DNA of 64,000 nt. Source: an uncultured Clostridia bacterium. GTDB lineage: Bacteria > Bacillota > Clostridia > Christensenellales > Borkfalkiaceae. Where the stretch lies: positions 16,077 through 80,076 of the forward strand of contig CANRND010000007.1 of NCBI GenBank assembly GCA_947631905.1. Direction: 5' to 3'. This document shows positions 28,514 to 41,500 of the stretch, piece after piece. The notes under the pieces were generated by a model, which worked only from the letters and a program-made list of their open reading frames with translations, was not told the origin of the DNA and ran no database searches. The position numbers and the translations under genes were made by a program. Within the stretch, counting starts at the first letter, position 1. Each line of letters opens with the position of its first letter.

Positions 28514-28762
28514 TTACCTTTTGCAACGGCTTTTTCTCACTGCGCGGAGAGATAGCGAAGTCACGAGCCAAGCGAGCAGTACCGCCGCAACGCCAAGGGC
28601 ATAAAAAGGAAGAGGCAGTACAAACGCTCCCCATGTTGGGAAACTCGTGAGATAGGGATCCCAGGTAATTTCGGCAATGATCCACGCGACCATGCCGTGG
28701 ATGAGTCCAGCAGCAAACGCGCACAACGCGGCGATCCCGAATCCGAGGTGTAATTTTTTCAT
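28514..28762 (-). CDS. small hypothetical membrane protein
   Basis: MKKLHLGFGIAALCAFAAGLIHGMVAW...; SD AAGGAG before start. Confidence 0.6.
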   Translation of the reverse strand: MKKLHLGFGIAALCAFAAGLIHGMVAWIIAEITWDPYLTSFPTWGAFVLPLPFYALGVAAVLLAWLVTSLSLRAVRKSRCKR

Positions 28763-28856
28763 GGAAATACTCCTTTCCTTTTTTCTCCATTGTCGCAGAC
28801 CGCCGCGAAAAAGACAAGAAAAGAAGTTTGTCAAACACGTAAAAATGTTGGTCAAT

Positions 28857-29426
28857 TCAGCGCAAATACTTTTCGAGCCGCGCCGTGAGAAAGGCGGCGG
28901 CGGCGAGCTTTACGAGATCGGGCAGAATGTATGGCGTAACGCACAACATGAGCGCATAGCCCACCGTGCAGTCGAACATCAACACGAACCACACCGTGCC
29001 GAAGAAATAGCACACGGCAAGGCCGAGTAAGTTGCCGAGATAAAAGAGCGCGGTCCTCGCCCAAAACTTTTTGACGGGCAAGAGTTTGAAAAGGGCGGGC
29101 AAAAGCGCCGCGAACAAAAAGCCGAAGATATAGCCGCCCGTAGGGCCGAACAGCGCGACGACGCCGCTTTTGAACCCCGCGAACACGGGAATTCCGACAA
29201 GGCCCATGAGAATGTAGACGGCGACGGCGGCTGTCCCCCGCTTCCACCCGAGAAGTCCCCCCGCGAGTGCGACGGAAAGCGTCTGCAAGGTGAAAGGAAT
29301 GGGGCCGACGGGCAGGGAGATCCACGCGCAGACGGTGATGACGGCGACCGCAAGCCCGATATAGGCGGTCTCCCTCGCCGCACTGCGGAAGCGTTTGGAA
29401 ACGGTGTTGTTTGCAGAGTTTTTCAT
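28857..29426 (-). CDS. bioY: biotin transporter BioY
   Basis: AYIGLAVAVITVCAWISLPVGPIPFTLQTLSVALAGGLLG...GFKSGVVALFGPTGGYIFGF. Confidence 0.92.
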   Translation of the reverse strand: MKNSANNTVSKRFRSAARETAYIGLAVAVITVCAWISLPVGPIPFTLQTLSVALAGGLLGWKRGTAAVAVYILMGLVGIPVFAGFKSGVVALFGPTGGYIFGFLFAALLPALFKLLPVKKFWARTALFYLGNLLGLAVCYFFGTVWFVLMFDCTVGYALMLCVTPYILPDLVKLAAAAFLTARLEKYLR

Positions 29427-29509
29427 GCGGTTATCATAGCACAATTTTATGAAAAAATCAAGCGGAACGGCATTGTTGCCGCCTTTTTTCCCTTCCCTTG
29501 CCCGAAAAA

Positions 29510-29535
29510 CACGCCGAAGCAAATGCTTCGGCGTG
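29510..29535 (-). terminator. intrinsic terminator of the SipW-TasA-like gene
   Basis: CACGCCGAAGC...GCTTCGGCGTG followed by TTTTT on minus strand. Confidence 0.8.
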
Positions 29536-29549
29536 CCGCATTTATCCCG

Positions 29550-30818
29550 CTATGCCGCATTGATCTTCTGCACGGCGTGGATGCAAAGGTCGAACAGGAC
29601 AAATTTACTTTCCACTTTGTTGTTGTTTGTATCGTCGAGGAATTTCAGCGTCACGGTAAAATTTTCCGATTCGCCGACGCCGACCGACCCGACCGCCTCG
29701 CTCTCTTCGCCCAACGTAAGCCCGTCGCTAAGACGCACTTCGCGCTGCTCGCCGTCCTCTGTCGAGACGGTAAGCTGCAACATGGAAGCGAACGTCGGAT
29801 CGCTCACGACCGCATTGCAAAAAGTTTCGAGATAGTAATAAAACGCCACGTTGCCGCCGTTTGCGATCCGCATTTCGGCGGTAAATGTGCTGCCGGGCGC
29901 GGCTACCGTTCCCGCGGTGATGCCGAAAATATTGTCCTGATTTGCCGTAGAAAAGTCCTTGACCTTGTCATCGACGACGCTCGAAAAGTTGCCGTCACTG
30001 CCGAGATTGTAGGTCGTGAGTTTCACCCGTTCGAGCGTCGCTTTCAGTGAGCCAGCCACGAGATGGGTTTGGAAGGACACTGTTTCGTCGTACAGACCGT
30101 AAGATACACCGATCAAAAGCGCAACACAGCACAAAAAAAGTGCAACAATCGGTACAAATATCTTTTTTTTCATAGTTCCCTCTGTGCGGAGGGACTTCGG
30201 CCCGAAAGAAAGACTGCCCTTATCTTTGAGCGTTTCCATGAGCGTTGCCGCCAAAACGGCCATACACAAGACGACAAAACTCTGCGGTTGCCGCAAGATG
30301 CATAGCAGGACCCCGAGGAAATGGCTTTTGGCGACGACTTTGCCGATCACACGGTTAGGACTCTGCGGGTCGGACGTATCGATTTTTTGCGTCCCCACAT
30401 TCGTCCCATTGTCGCCGCTAAGAACAATGGTGTACCCGTCTCCCCGCCGTTCGATGCTCTGGATCCTGTGCGTGACCACCGTGCTTCCGCCGATGACCCG
30501 ATAAGAAAACGTCAGAACGTCGCCCGCTTTGAGGCTTGAATAAAATCTGCCGCGCGCGCGTTCGCTCTGCGGGACAAGTTTTATCAAGATCAAACTCCCA
30601 ACGGGGATCTCCTCTATGGCATAAGGTTCGGAGCCCGCCTGCGGGTCTTTCTCCATCGACGAGGACATCACGATCCGCGCCTGGTAGCCGAACAGCCCGC
30701 GGCCGCCGAGGCAAAATATCATGATAACGCCGCCTGCCGCGATGAGGAGCAGAACGGAGACCAGGATATATTTGATGATACTTCGGGTACGTTTGCGCCC
30801 GTCTTTTGTGTTTGTCAT
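29550..30818 (-). CDS. SipW-type signal peptidase fused to TasA/camelysin-like SipW-dependent substrate
   Basis: N-terminal S26B peptidase (VMSSSMEKD, VVTHRIQSI, LSGDNG, C-terminal TM), then MKKKIFVPIVALFLCCVALLIGVSYGLYDETVSFQTHLVAGSLK, a SipW-type signal and N-terminus. Confidence 0.85.
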   Translation of the reverse strand: MTNTKDGRKRTRSIIKYILVSVLLLIAAGGVIMIFCLGGRGLFGYQARIVMSSSMEKDPQAGSEPYAIEEIPVGSLILIKLVPQSERARGRFYSSLKAGDVLTFSYRVIGGSTVVTHRIQSIERRGDGYTIVLSGDNGTNVGTQKIDTSDPQSPNRVIGKVVAKSHFLGVLLCILRQPQSFVVLCMAVLAATLMETLKDKGSLSFGPKSLRTEGTMKKKIFVPIVALFLCCVALLIGVSYGLYDETVSFQTHLVAGSLKATLERVKLTTYNLGSDGNFSSVVDDKVKDFSTANQDNIFGITAGTVAAPGSTFTAEMRIANGGNVAFYYYLETFCNAVVSDPTFASMLQLTVSTEDGEQREVRLSDGLTLGEESEAVGSVGVGESENFTVTLKFLDDTNNNKVESKFVLFDLCIHAVQKINAA

Positions 30819-30894
30819 GGGATAGGGAAATCCTTCTTCTCACAAAGAACCCTCCATTATAATTTATGAATTTTTTTCAAAATGTGAGTATTTA

Positions 30895-31055
30895 CCCCCC
30901 TCCCCTACCCCTCCCCCGCGCGGAACGCGCGGGGGAGGGCGGGAATAAGCGCGCACCATTCTTAATTACGTCATTCCGTGCGTAGTCGAGGAATCTCTAC
31001 CTTATTTTTTTAATGCTGAGATTTCTCGATTCCGCTCCGCTCCACTCGAAATGAC
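30895..31055. repeat. C-rich/G-rich hairpin element followed by GTCATT...GAGATT inverted repeat
   Basis: 23-mer CCCCCCTCCCCTACCCCTCCCCC identical to 15070-15092; imperfect inverted arms 30970-30997 and 31018-31055. Confidence 0.75.
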
Positions 31056-31118
31056 AAATAAAAGAATGTGCGGGGCGAAATGACAGAAAAGAGAAAACAC
31101 GCGGCCGGGGCATAAAAT

Positions 31119-31150
31119 AGCGGCGCGGCCTCGAACGAGGCCGCGCCGCT
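31119..31150 (-). terminator. intrinsic terminator of metK
   Basis: AGCGGCGCGGCCTCG-AA-CGAGGCCGCGCCGCT. Confidence 0.75.
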
Positions 31151-31192
31151 TCCTTTAATATTCACAATTCAATATTCAATCTTTATCCGCTC

Positions 31193-32353
31193 TTACAAAT
31201 ACTTTTTCAAGTCCTCGGTGCGGTCGACAAGCTCCCACGGGTAGGCGTCCCGCCCAAAATGCCCGTAAGAAGAGGTCTGCGCATAGATGGGCGCGCGCAA
31301 GCCGAGCTTTTTGATGATCGCCGCGGGGCGCAGGTCAAATTCCTTTTTCACCACTTCCGCAATCTTGTCGTCGGAGAGCTTCCCCGTGCCGAACGTATCC
31401 ACAAACACCGAGACGGGCCGCGCCACGCCGATCGCATAGGCAACTTGCAGTTCCATTTCGTCCGCAAGCCCCGCCGCCACCATGTTTTTGCAGATGTACC
31501 GCGCCATGTACGCCGCGCTCCTGTCCACTTTGGTGGGGTCCTTGCCCGAAAACGCCCCGCCGCCGTGCGGGCATCTGCCGCCGTAGGTATCGACGACGAT
31601 CTTCCTGCCCGTCAGCCCAGAATCCCCCTCGGGACCGCCGATCTCAAACCGCCCCGTAGGGTTGATGAAGTACTTTGTATTTTCGTCCAAAAGCTCTGCG
31701 GGAATGACCGCCTTTGCCACAAGCTCTATCATGTCGCGCTCGATCTGCTCGTGCGTAACGTGGGTGTTGTGCTGGGCGGAAATGACGACCGCGTCCACGC
31801 GCACGGGCGTTTTGCCCTCGTATTCGACGGTGACCTGCGTCTTGCCGTCGGGGCGGAGATAGCCGACGATCTTTTCCTTGCGGAGTTGCGCCAAACGGAA
31901 CGCGAGTTTGTGCGCGAGGACGATGGGAAGCGGCATCAGCTCTTCCGTTTCGCGGCAGGCGTAACCGAACATCATGCCCTGGTCGCCCGCGCCGATGAGG
32001 TCGCTCTCGTCGCCGCCCGCCTTGTTTTCGAGCGAGCGATCCACGCCGAGCGCGATGTCGGGCGACTGCGCATGCACGAGCGCGATAACGTTGCACTTAT
32101 CGTAGGCAAAGTCCCCCGCGTAATATCCGATCTTTTGAATGACCCTGCGCGCGACCGCCTCGTAATCGACATGCGCACGGGAAGTGACTTCCCCTGTGAT
32201 AAAGAGGGTATTGTAGGCGGCGCAGCACTCCACCGCCGCGCGGGTGGAGGGGTCCTGCTTTAAGAGTTCGTCTAAAATGCTGTCCGAAATGCAATCACAC
32301 ACTTTGTCGGGATGCCCTTCCGTCACGCTCTCACTCGTAAAAAATCTTCTCAT
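31193..32353 (-). CDS. metK: S-adenosylmethionine synthetase
   Basis: [31 protein letters not shown]...[12 protein letters not shown]. Confidence 0.96.
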   Translation of the reverse strand: MRRFFTSESVTEGHPDKVCDCISDSILDELLKQDPSTRAAVECCAAYNTLFITGEVTSRAHVDYEAVARRVIQKIGYYAGDFAYDKCNVIALVHAQSPDIALGVDRSLENKAGGDESDLIGAGDQGMMFGYACRETEELMPLPIVLAHKLAFRLAQLRKEKIVGYLRPDGKTQVTVEYEGKTPVRVDAVVISAQHNTHVTHEQIERDMIELVAKAVIPAELLDENTKYFINPTGRFEIGGPEGDSGLTGRKIVVDTYGGRCPHGGGAFSGKDPTKVDRSAAYMARYICKNMVAAGLADEMELQVAYAIGVARPVSVFVDTFGTGKLSDDKIAEVVKKEFDLRPAAIIKKLGLRAPIYAQTSSYGHFGRDAYPWELVDRTEDLKKYL

Positions 32354-32380
32354 CGTGTTTCCTCGCTGTTGTACCTTATT

Positions 32381-32409
32381 ATTATAGAAAGCGCGCGCGG
32401 AAAAGTCAA
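32381..32409 (-). promoter_or_regulatory. sigma-A promoter of metK
   Basis: TTGACT-17 nt-TATAAT. Confidence 0.85.
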
Positions 32410-32552
32410 CCGAAAACACGATCTTTTTGCGCCGCAAAGCGCGGGGATATAAGCGCCCTCCCCCCCCCTTTTACTCTATATGGAAAGGAGCCGACGGCAA
32501 TTTGCCGTCGGCTCCCCTTTTTCGGTTTGTTGCTTAGGCAAGAAACCCGATT

Positions 32553-35500
32553 TTAAGTAGCCTCAACCCACTCGCCCGTGATGACAATGTCACTCGTGTC
32601 ATAAAGCGTTGCACCGTTATAGGTGTACTTGATTTGCACATGTGCGCGCGGCGTATCGGCGGGTTCTACTCTTTCTTGTTGCGCGGAAATTACGCCCTCC
32701 GGAGGATATTCTCCTGTCGTAGTCTTTGTCCCGATTGCTCGTACAATATCGCCGAGAACCGCTCTTTCAGTAAAGGCCTCGAAAGAATACGTCAATTCGA
32801 GCGTCACTTGATCTGCGAATGCGCCGACGAGTTTCCCGCCCGAAAGCACCGCTTCCATCGCGTAATCGCAGTACGTTGTTCCACCGACATGGCCCACAAA
32901 GGGGATGTCACGACCTCCTTCAACTCTTTCATTGCTTTTCTCCGTCTTTGTGAGCGTCACGGTGAGGTTGCTCACCCAAAGGGCTTCGAGGGTCGTTTCC
33001 TTATGATCCGCACCGAGTTCATATTTGGCGCCGACATTTACCTTTGTCCACGAGCCGTCCTCTCTCTGCTCATACCAACCAACAAACGTGTAGCCTTTGG
33101 CGGTGGGTTCATACACGGTGTGATCTGTGCCATAGTCCACCGTAAGCTCATACGCGTTCTTTATGACGCCCTTGACTGTAAACGCAACGTCGCTCCGATA
33201 GACAATGCGATCGGGATCGTATTCCGCAACAAATGTTGCGCCGTCCAAATCGATCTCGGGGTTCTTCTGCCAATGTCCGTCGCGGGTTCCGAATGTAAAG
33301 TCGGGAACAGGATAATCATCGAGATCGAATACGGTCTTGTCGTCCGTCACGGTCTCGGTGGTATTGCCGAAGGTAATTTGCGCGCCGTACCACATATCAA
33401 CCTTATAGTACCAATCATCTTCCGCTTCGTCATAAAGCCAGTTGTTGCCGAGTTCCGTTTTTGAGCGGAAGGTGACTTCTAAGGGGCGTCCGTGCGCCAT
33501 TGTCCAAACAACGTAGTCTCCGGAAAGGGTCTCGCCGGGATCGACTTCCGCCCAACCCATGACCTGCGTGGGATCGGCGGGTGCATACTTTTCGGCGGAA
33601 ACGTCGGGATAGCCGAGCGCACTATACAGTGTATTTGCGGAATTGCCGTCGGCACCCGTGGAGGCGATGACTTCCTGCGTGCCGAGCGTCTCCTCTCCTT
33701 CTGTGCCGTGGTGCTTGAAAGTGACGGTCTGCCTCTGTCCTTCGAGGAAAGTGGCAAAACCGATGTAGTCCTCCGTACCCCAGCCCTGGGCAAACAGTTT
33801 CTCCGTCATGCCGCCGAAGCCGCTCGCCTTATCGTCGAGATTATCTTCTTTGATAATGTCATGCGTTTGATCGGTGACGCCGTCCTCCATCGATCCACCG
33901 GGATTGCGCCAATGAAGCGTAACCGTAGCGTCGATAATCGAAACGACCGAGGTGCTCGCGGTGATGTCATGAATATAGCCGTTTGTATTCTCTGCGATTG
34001 TGACATGAAGGTCACCGAGAACGCCCTTGACAAGCGCATCGCCGTTGAGCGTGAGATCCCACGAGGCGGGCTTTGTAATTTCTCCCTGTTCGTTCTTCTG
34101 CTCAGCTGTGAATGAGTATGCGCTAAGCACATCGGAAAGGCGTTTGCCAAAGTCAACCTTTACCGCCGTTGACGACGTGGAACCAGAACCGGAGCCAATC
34201 GCGGAACTGAGAGCGTTCGTAACCGTATCGCCGAAGTTGAGGATAAATCCGATATGGTCGAGGATATCCGCCGTGAAGCTGCTGAGCGGTGCGACACGGT
34301 AGAGCGTGATAGGCGTATCGTAATCTGTCCAACCAGAACTCCAATCTAATAAAGTGGCTGTTTTATAATAGCTCGTCTGCACGCGCTTCATGTAGACCAT
34401 GCCGCCCTTGATGGTGATATCCACCGTCGAACTGCCGTTGATCAGCGTAACCACCGCGCGCGAACCCTCATACGCGAGACGGATATTGATCCCAAGCTCG
34501 CCGTTTTCATCCACAGTGACCGAAATTGCAATGACGTTGATTGTGATGTCTGTCAATTTCAGTCCGCCGAGGTGGAGTTTGATCGTCGCTGTCCCGTCGA
34601 TATAGAAGTTGTTATTTACCACATAGTGGTGCGGGGTCTCCTCGCCCGAGATGATCTTATCCGTCTGTTCGCCCGCCTCGTTGACGCCGTGCGTGGCGCT
34701 CTTTGCAATGGCGAGAATGAGTTTCTCCGCGCCGAGGAAGCTCTGATATTCGCCGCTCGGAACATCGGGCGTTACGACATTGTAATCAATGGTACCTTGT
34801 AGCGAAGTGTTGAGTTTGCCCGTCTTATCATAGATGTTGAAAAGATCGAGGCTTGTAAAGTTGCCGTAATGATAGCCCTTTTCGTCCTCTGTATCGGCCT
34901 CTTTTTGAAGGGTCGCCGTGACGTTTTGAAGCCCCGCTATGCCGTAGAGTTTCTCAGAGTTGAGTTCAATGGAGAGTTCCTCCGCCGTGACCGTAAGCCC
35001 TTTCAGATAGTCTTTTATGAGCAACGGCTCTGCGGGCGTTTCGGGTTCCGCGGTATCTGCGGAGTCTGCGGGTTCCGTTGTGTCTGCGGGTTCTTCGGAC
35101 GTTTCTTTTGCGCCGAGAAGACCCGAAAGAAGCGGGGAAACAAGGTCGCCAAACGCTTTGAGCTGCGCCACGTTTTCGAGCGAGAGCCACTTTGAGATCA
35201 TGTAGTTGTTGAGGATCTCCACGTCGATGCCGAACATGGGAAGCGCCGAAGAGAGAATGGTGAGGATCTCGTCCGACGGCGCGTACAGCCGCACGGGATT
35301 GTAGCCCGCTACCGTCTCCGCAGTGGAATCTGCGGGGCCGAACTGCGAGAGGGTGACGTAGAAGTCGAGCATGTTGTCCGTTTTATATTTTACTTTGCCC
35401 GCTTCGTCCAAAACGGTATTGCCCTCTGCATCCTTCTCGGCGGCGCCGTCGAGGATAAACAGGTCGATATAGAGGCTGTTGTCCGCTTCGTGCGTCGCCT

Positions 35501-38500
35501 TAATATTGATGGAGGCGTGCGCGAACACATCGGTATCTACCCAGAGATTATTTCCGTCTACATCGAGATGGATGAGGTTGCTCTGGCCGCGGTGGGTCGA
35601 CATGGACGCTTCGATCGTGTACTTGGTCCCGAACTCCTCTCCCTCTGCGGGCGGATAGGCCTCCTTATCCGTCGAGGTGACTTTGCCGCTAAACGTGAGC
35701 GTAAGGTCTTTCGTATTGAGCAGGTCTACCGCAGAGCCGAGATAGCCGATGAACGCCTTAAATTCTTCCGTGCCGAGATAGGTGATCTCAGGCATTTCGG
35801 GGAACTCAACAATGTTCTTCCCCGTCTCGTCCTTACCGCTGTACGGTGCGTTTTTCAGATGGAGCATGCCGTCGAGTTTGAGCGCAGAATTTCCGAGAGA
35901 GCCGCTCAGTTCCACACCGAGGAAGCCGTTAGCGGACGGGAAGAAGAGCCGCGCAATGAGATCGCCGTATGTGGCGAGGATGTCCGTCTGCCTCGTTTGG
36001 AATGCGAGCGCTTTGACGATTTCCGTCCATACGGGCGCGGCAGGCTCGCCATCGCCCGAGGTCCCATTGAGCGTCTTCTCGAAATCTTCGGGTGCGGGAA
36101 GCGGATTTTTACTCTTGTCTACAAGCATATCCCCGACGATCGAGTACAGATCGCCGTAGACATCAAGGAGCGCCTCTTTCAGAGAGCCGAGTTCACTGAT
36201 GACGATCTCCGCGCCGAGCGCGCCGCATGCAAGCCGCACCGTTCCGTTGTCGTAGCCGAGGAACACTTCGAGCTTCACTTGCTTCTGCAAGTAGATGAAA
36301 GCATGCAGGCGGAACATTATCCCCTTTTCAAAGGAGAGTACGGCGTTTTCGATCTCCACGTCGATTTCAAAGTCATCATTCAATGTAAGTACGACGTCTC
36401 CGCTCAGTGCAAGAGCCTTATCCGTAAGGACCGTTGCAACATTTTCGAACAAGGGCGTGAGATCGAGGTATCCCTCGGTCGCCACGGAGAAATCGCTCCC
36501 GCTCTTTACCGTAATTTCCGCACCCAAAACCTTTGCGGTGATCCCCGTTTGGGTAATTTCCACTTCCACGTTCCCGAGTTTGAACTCCACCCCGAGCGCG
36601 CTCAGAAGTTCGTTGCCCGCAACGGTAAGTTGAAGAATATTTTCTTCGGATACTTCGCCTTCTTCGGATACATAGCTTCTTTGGACTTCTTGGAATACGG
36701 GAATAAGTGTTTTCAGATCGACGGAGAGCAGCTTTTCGATGAGCGCTTCCGCTTTCGTATCCCCGCTTGCTCCCACAAGAGAGGTGACAAGCGCGACCGC
36801 TTTCTTCGCGTCGAGAGACACTTTGAGGCTTTCCGCGGGGTTCCCGTCATATACCGTGAGATAGAGACCGTCTTCCGCGTACACGATCCCGATCTGTTTG
36901 AGCGCATCCTCGCCATATTTGAGCGCGAGCTGTGCGCCGGCTTTAAGGGGATCGATACCCAGAGCTACGGTTCCCGTGACGATGAGATCGCCCGCCGTGT
37001 AAGTGACGTCCGCGCTGAGATACCCGCTCTTGATCATCGTTGCAATGGTGCTTGCATAGTCGACGATGCCGATATAATTATCCGTGTTCGTCTCGAAAGA
37101 CGCACCCTGTTTGATTGTGATCACTGCGCCGAGCGCTTCGGCCGTCACGCTGTCGCTGTCTACCGCAAGCGTCACTTGCCCGAGTTTGAACTTCACGCCG
37201 AGGGCGTTCAAAAGTTCTGTACCTGCGATCGCAAGGGAGAGCGTATTCCCTTTTTCCGTGAGCGTGAATACCTTTTCAAAGTTCAGGGAGAGCAATGTTT
37301 CGATGAGGCCGGTTGCCTCGGTATCGACCGTGGGAATATTTACAAACTGCCCGATGAGAGCGATCGCCTTGTCCACATCCGCAGAGAATTTCATCCCGTC
37401 CGCTTCGAGATAGACAACGCCCGCGCCGTAGATGATATTGATGTCTTTGCTTGCTGTTCCGTAGGTAAGCGTGAGGTTACCCTGCACTTGAAGAGTTTTT
37501 TCGAGCGCGATTTGGAGATTTCCCGAGACGGATAAATCATCCGCGGTGTAGGAAACATCTGCGGACAAATACCCGCTCTTGATCATGTTTGCGACCGTGC
37601 TTGCGTAATCGATGATGTCTATGTAACCCGTAGTTTCTACGTCGAACGGTTTGCCTGCCTTTACCGTAATTACCGCGCCGAGCGCTTCGGCCGTCACGCT
37701 CTCGCTGTCTACCGCAAGCGTCACTTGCCCGAGTTTGAACTTTACGCCGAGGGCGTTCAAAAGTTCCGTTCCCGCAATGACAAGTAAAAGCGTATTCCCG
37801 TTCTCTTTGAGCGTAAATACCTTTTCAAAGTCCAAAGAAAGCAACGATTTGAGGAGGTCTTTCTCTTCACTGTTGCCCGTGGGAAACTGCCCGATGAGGG
37901 CGATCGCCTTGTTCACATCCGCAGAAAGTTTCATCCCGTCCACTTCGAGATAGACCGTGTTCTCGTCGTAGATAATATGGATATCTTTGCTTGCCGTCCC
38001 GTAAGTGAGCGTGAGGCTTCCCTGTACTTGAAGAGTTTCAAGCGCGATTTGGAGATTTCCCGTGACAGAAAGATTACTCGCGTTGTAAGTGACATCCGCG
38101 CTGAGATACCCGCTCTTGATCATGTTTGCGATCTTGCTTGCGTAATAGACTACATTGATATAGCCCGTGGTGTCTACGGTGAACGGTTTGCCAGCCTTTA
38201 CCGTAATTACCGCGCCGAGGGCTTCGGCTTTCACGCTCTCGCTGTCTACCGAGAGGGTGACTGTTTGAAGATCGAACTCCACCCCGAGCGCGTTCAAGAG
38301 TTCCGTTCCCGCGATCGCAAGGGAAAGAGTATCTCCCTTTTCCGTAAGCGTAAATACCTCTTCAAAGTTCAAAGAAAGCAACGATTTGAGGAGGTCTCTC
38401 TCTTCGCTGTTGCCTGCGGAAATATTTGCAAACTGCCCGATGAGGGCAATCGCCTTGTTCACATCCGCAGAGAGCTTCATTCCGCCCACTTCGACATAGA

Positions 38501-41500
38501 CCGTATTCTCGCAGTAGATAATATGGATATCTTGGCTTGCCGTTCCGTAAGTGAGCGTGAGACCACCCTGTACTTGAAGAGTTTCGAGCGCGATTTGGAG
38601 ATTTCCAGAGACGGAGAGATCGCCCGCCGTGTAGGTGACCTCTGCGGACAAATACCCGCTCTTGATCATGGTTGCGATTGTGTTCGCGTAGTCCATGATG
38701 TCAATGTAATGATCCGTGTCCGTCTCGAAAGGCGCACCCTGTTTGATTGTGATCGTTGCGCCGAGGGCTTCGGCTTTCACGCTTTCGCTGTTTACCGAGA
38801 GGGTGACTGTTTGAAGCTCAAACTCCACGCCGAGCGCGTTCAAGAGTTCCGTCCCTGCGATCGCAAGGGAAAGCGTATCTCCTTTCTCCGTGAGCGTGAA
38901 TACTTCTTCAAAGTCCAGAGAAAGCAATCCTTCGATGAGATCGGTTGCCTCGGTATCGCCTGCGGGAATATTTACAAACTGCCCGATGAGGGCGATCGCC
39001 TTGTTCACATCCGCAGAGAGCTTCATCCCGCCTACTTCGAGATAGACCGTATTCTCGCCATAGATGATGTTGATGTCTTGTTTCGCGCTTCCATATTCCA
39101 GCGTGAGCGAGGCTTTCACTTTGAGCGTTTCAAGCGCAATTTGGAGATTTCCCGACACGGAGAGATCACCCGCCGTGTAGGAAACATCCGCGGACAAATA
39201 CCCGCTCTTGATCATCGTTGCAATGGTGCTTGCATAATCGACGATGCCGATATAGCCCGCGGTTTCTACGGTGAACTCCGCGCCCGCCTTTACCGTAATC
39301 ACCGCGCCGAGCGCCTCGGCTTTCACGCTCTCGCTATCTACCGACAGGGTAACTGTTTTAAGATCAAACTCCACGCCGAGGGCGCTTAAAAGTTCCGTTC
39401 CCGCGATCGCAAGCGAAAGCGTATCCCCTTTCTCCGTGAGCGTGAATACTTCTTTAAAATCCAACGAGAGCAATGCTTCGATGAGATCGGTTGCCTCGGT
39501 ATCGCCCGCGGGAATATTTACAAACTGCCCGATGAGCGCCACAGCCTCATTGATATTGGCGGAGAGTTTCATGCCGCCTAATTCGAGATACACAACGCCC
39601 GCGCCATAGACGATGCTGATGTCTTGGCTCGCGCTTCCATATTTCAGCGTGAGCGCGGCTTTTACCGCGAGGGAATTGAGTGCAAGCTCTATCTTGCCCG
39701 ACACAGAGAGATTGCCTGCATTGTAGGAGACGTCTGCGCTGAGATACCCGCTCTTGATCATCGTTGCAATGGTGCTTGCGTAGTCTACGATGTCGATATA
39801 ATGATCCGTGTCCGTCTCGAAAGGCGCACCTTGTTTGATTGTGATCGTTGCGCCGAGGGCTTGCGCCGTCACGCTGTCGCCGTTTATGGAGAGAGTAATG
39901 GTGTCGAGTTCGAACTCCACGCCGAGCGCGTTTAAGAGTTCCGTCCCTGCGATCGCAAGGGAAAGCGTATCTCCTTTCTCCGTGAGCGTGAATACTTCTT
40001 CAAAGTCCAGAGAAAGCAATTCTTCGATGAGATCGGTTGCCGCGGTATCACCTGCGGGAATATTTACAAACGGCCCGATGAGGGCAATCGCCTCGTTGAT
40101 ATTGGCAGAAATCTTCATCCCGCCCACTTCGAGATAGACCGTATTCTCGCCGTAGATGATGTTGATGTCTTGTTTCGCGCTTCCATATTTCAGCGTGAGC
40201 GCGGCTTTCACCGCGAGGGAATTGAGTGCAAGCTCTATCTTGCCCGACACGGAGAGATCGCCTGCCGTGTAGGAAACCTCTGCGGACAAATACCCTCTCT
40301 TGATCATCGTTGCGATCGTGCTTGCGTAATCGATGATGTCGATATAGCCCGCGGTCTCTACGGTGAACGGGCTGCCCGCCTTTACCGTAATTACCGCCCC
40401 GAGCGCTTCGGCTTTCACGCTCTCGCTGTCTACCGAGAGGGTGACAGTTTGAAGATCAAACTCCACCCCGAGCGCATTCAACAGTTCCGTACCTTTGAGC
40501 AAGACTGTGAGCGTATCGTTTTCTTCACCGAGGGTGATTACCGAACCGAAATCGAGCGCAAGCACCTTGTTGATGAGCGCTTTTGCGTCGAGGTCGCTCT
40601 CCGCGCCCGTCAGCGAGGAGACAAGCGCGGCCGCCTCGTTGACGCCTGCTTTGATCCGCAATCCCTCTACGTCCAGATAGACAGAGCCACCCTCGTAGAT
40701 CACGGAGAGCGTCTTCTCTGCATTTTGATAGCCGAGAACGATCTCCCCTACCGCCGTTTGCGAAGCGAGATTGAGCATGATTTCGCCCGCCGCCGTAAAG
40801 CCGCCCCCCGCATAGGAGACGGAAATCAAAAGATTTTCATGGGAGAAGAGGTCTATGAGCGTCTGCACATAGGGAAGGACCGATGTGTAGCCGTCCGTAT
40901 CGAGCGTAACGTCTGTTCCCGCCGTGAGATCGATCTCCGCGCCGAGAGCGGTTGCGGATAGGCCGTCCCCTACCGCGATCTTCACGTCGCCGAGGGCGAA
41001 ATTTACCCCGAACGCCGAGAGCAATTCGCTCCCCTTGACGGCAAGGAGGAGCCCGTTCTCTTCCGAAGAGGAGAAGAGCGCGGCAAACTCATCCGAAAGC
41101 AGGGTGTTGATCAGCGCGCCGAGATCGAACCCCGAGAGCGCGCCCTCATCGGGCAATTCGGGCAATGCGACATATTGTTCAAGAAGCGCAATGTCTTCCT
41201 CCAAAGTTGCCTGCACCTTAACGCCGTCGAGATCGAGATAGAACGTGCCGTCCGTAAAGGAGAGGCCGACCGTTTTGGAAAGTTCAACGCCGTCCAAAGA
41301 GACGTCCACCTGCAACCGGCCCGCAAGGGCAAGCTCTTTGATCCTCAGATCGAACCCGCCCGAAAGCGCGATCCCCTCGCCCATGTAGGAAATATCCGCA
41401 TGCAGAACGTCCGAAGAAAAGAGTCCGATGAGTTTGTTCACATAGGGCATGAGCGGGACATATTCCGTCTTTTGGGAAGCGCCGAGCGCGGGAAGATGAT

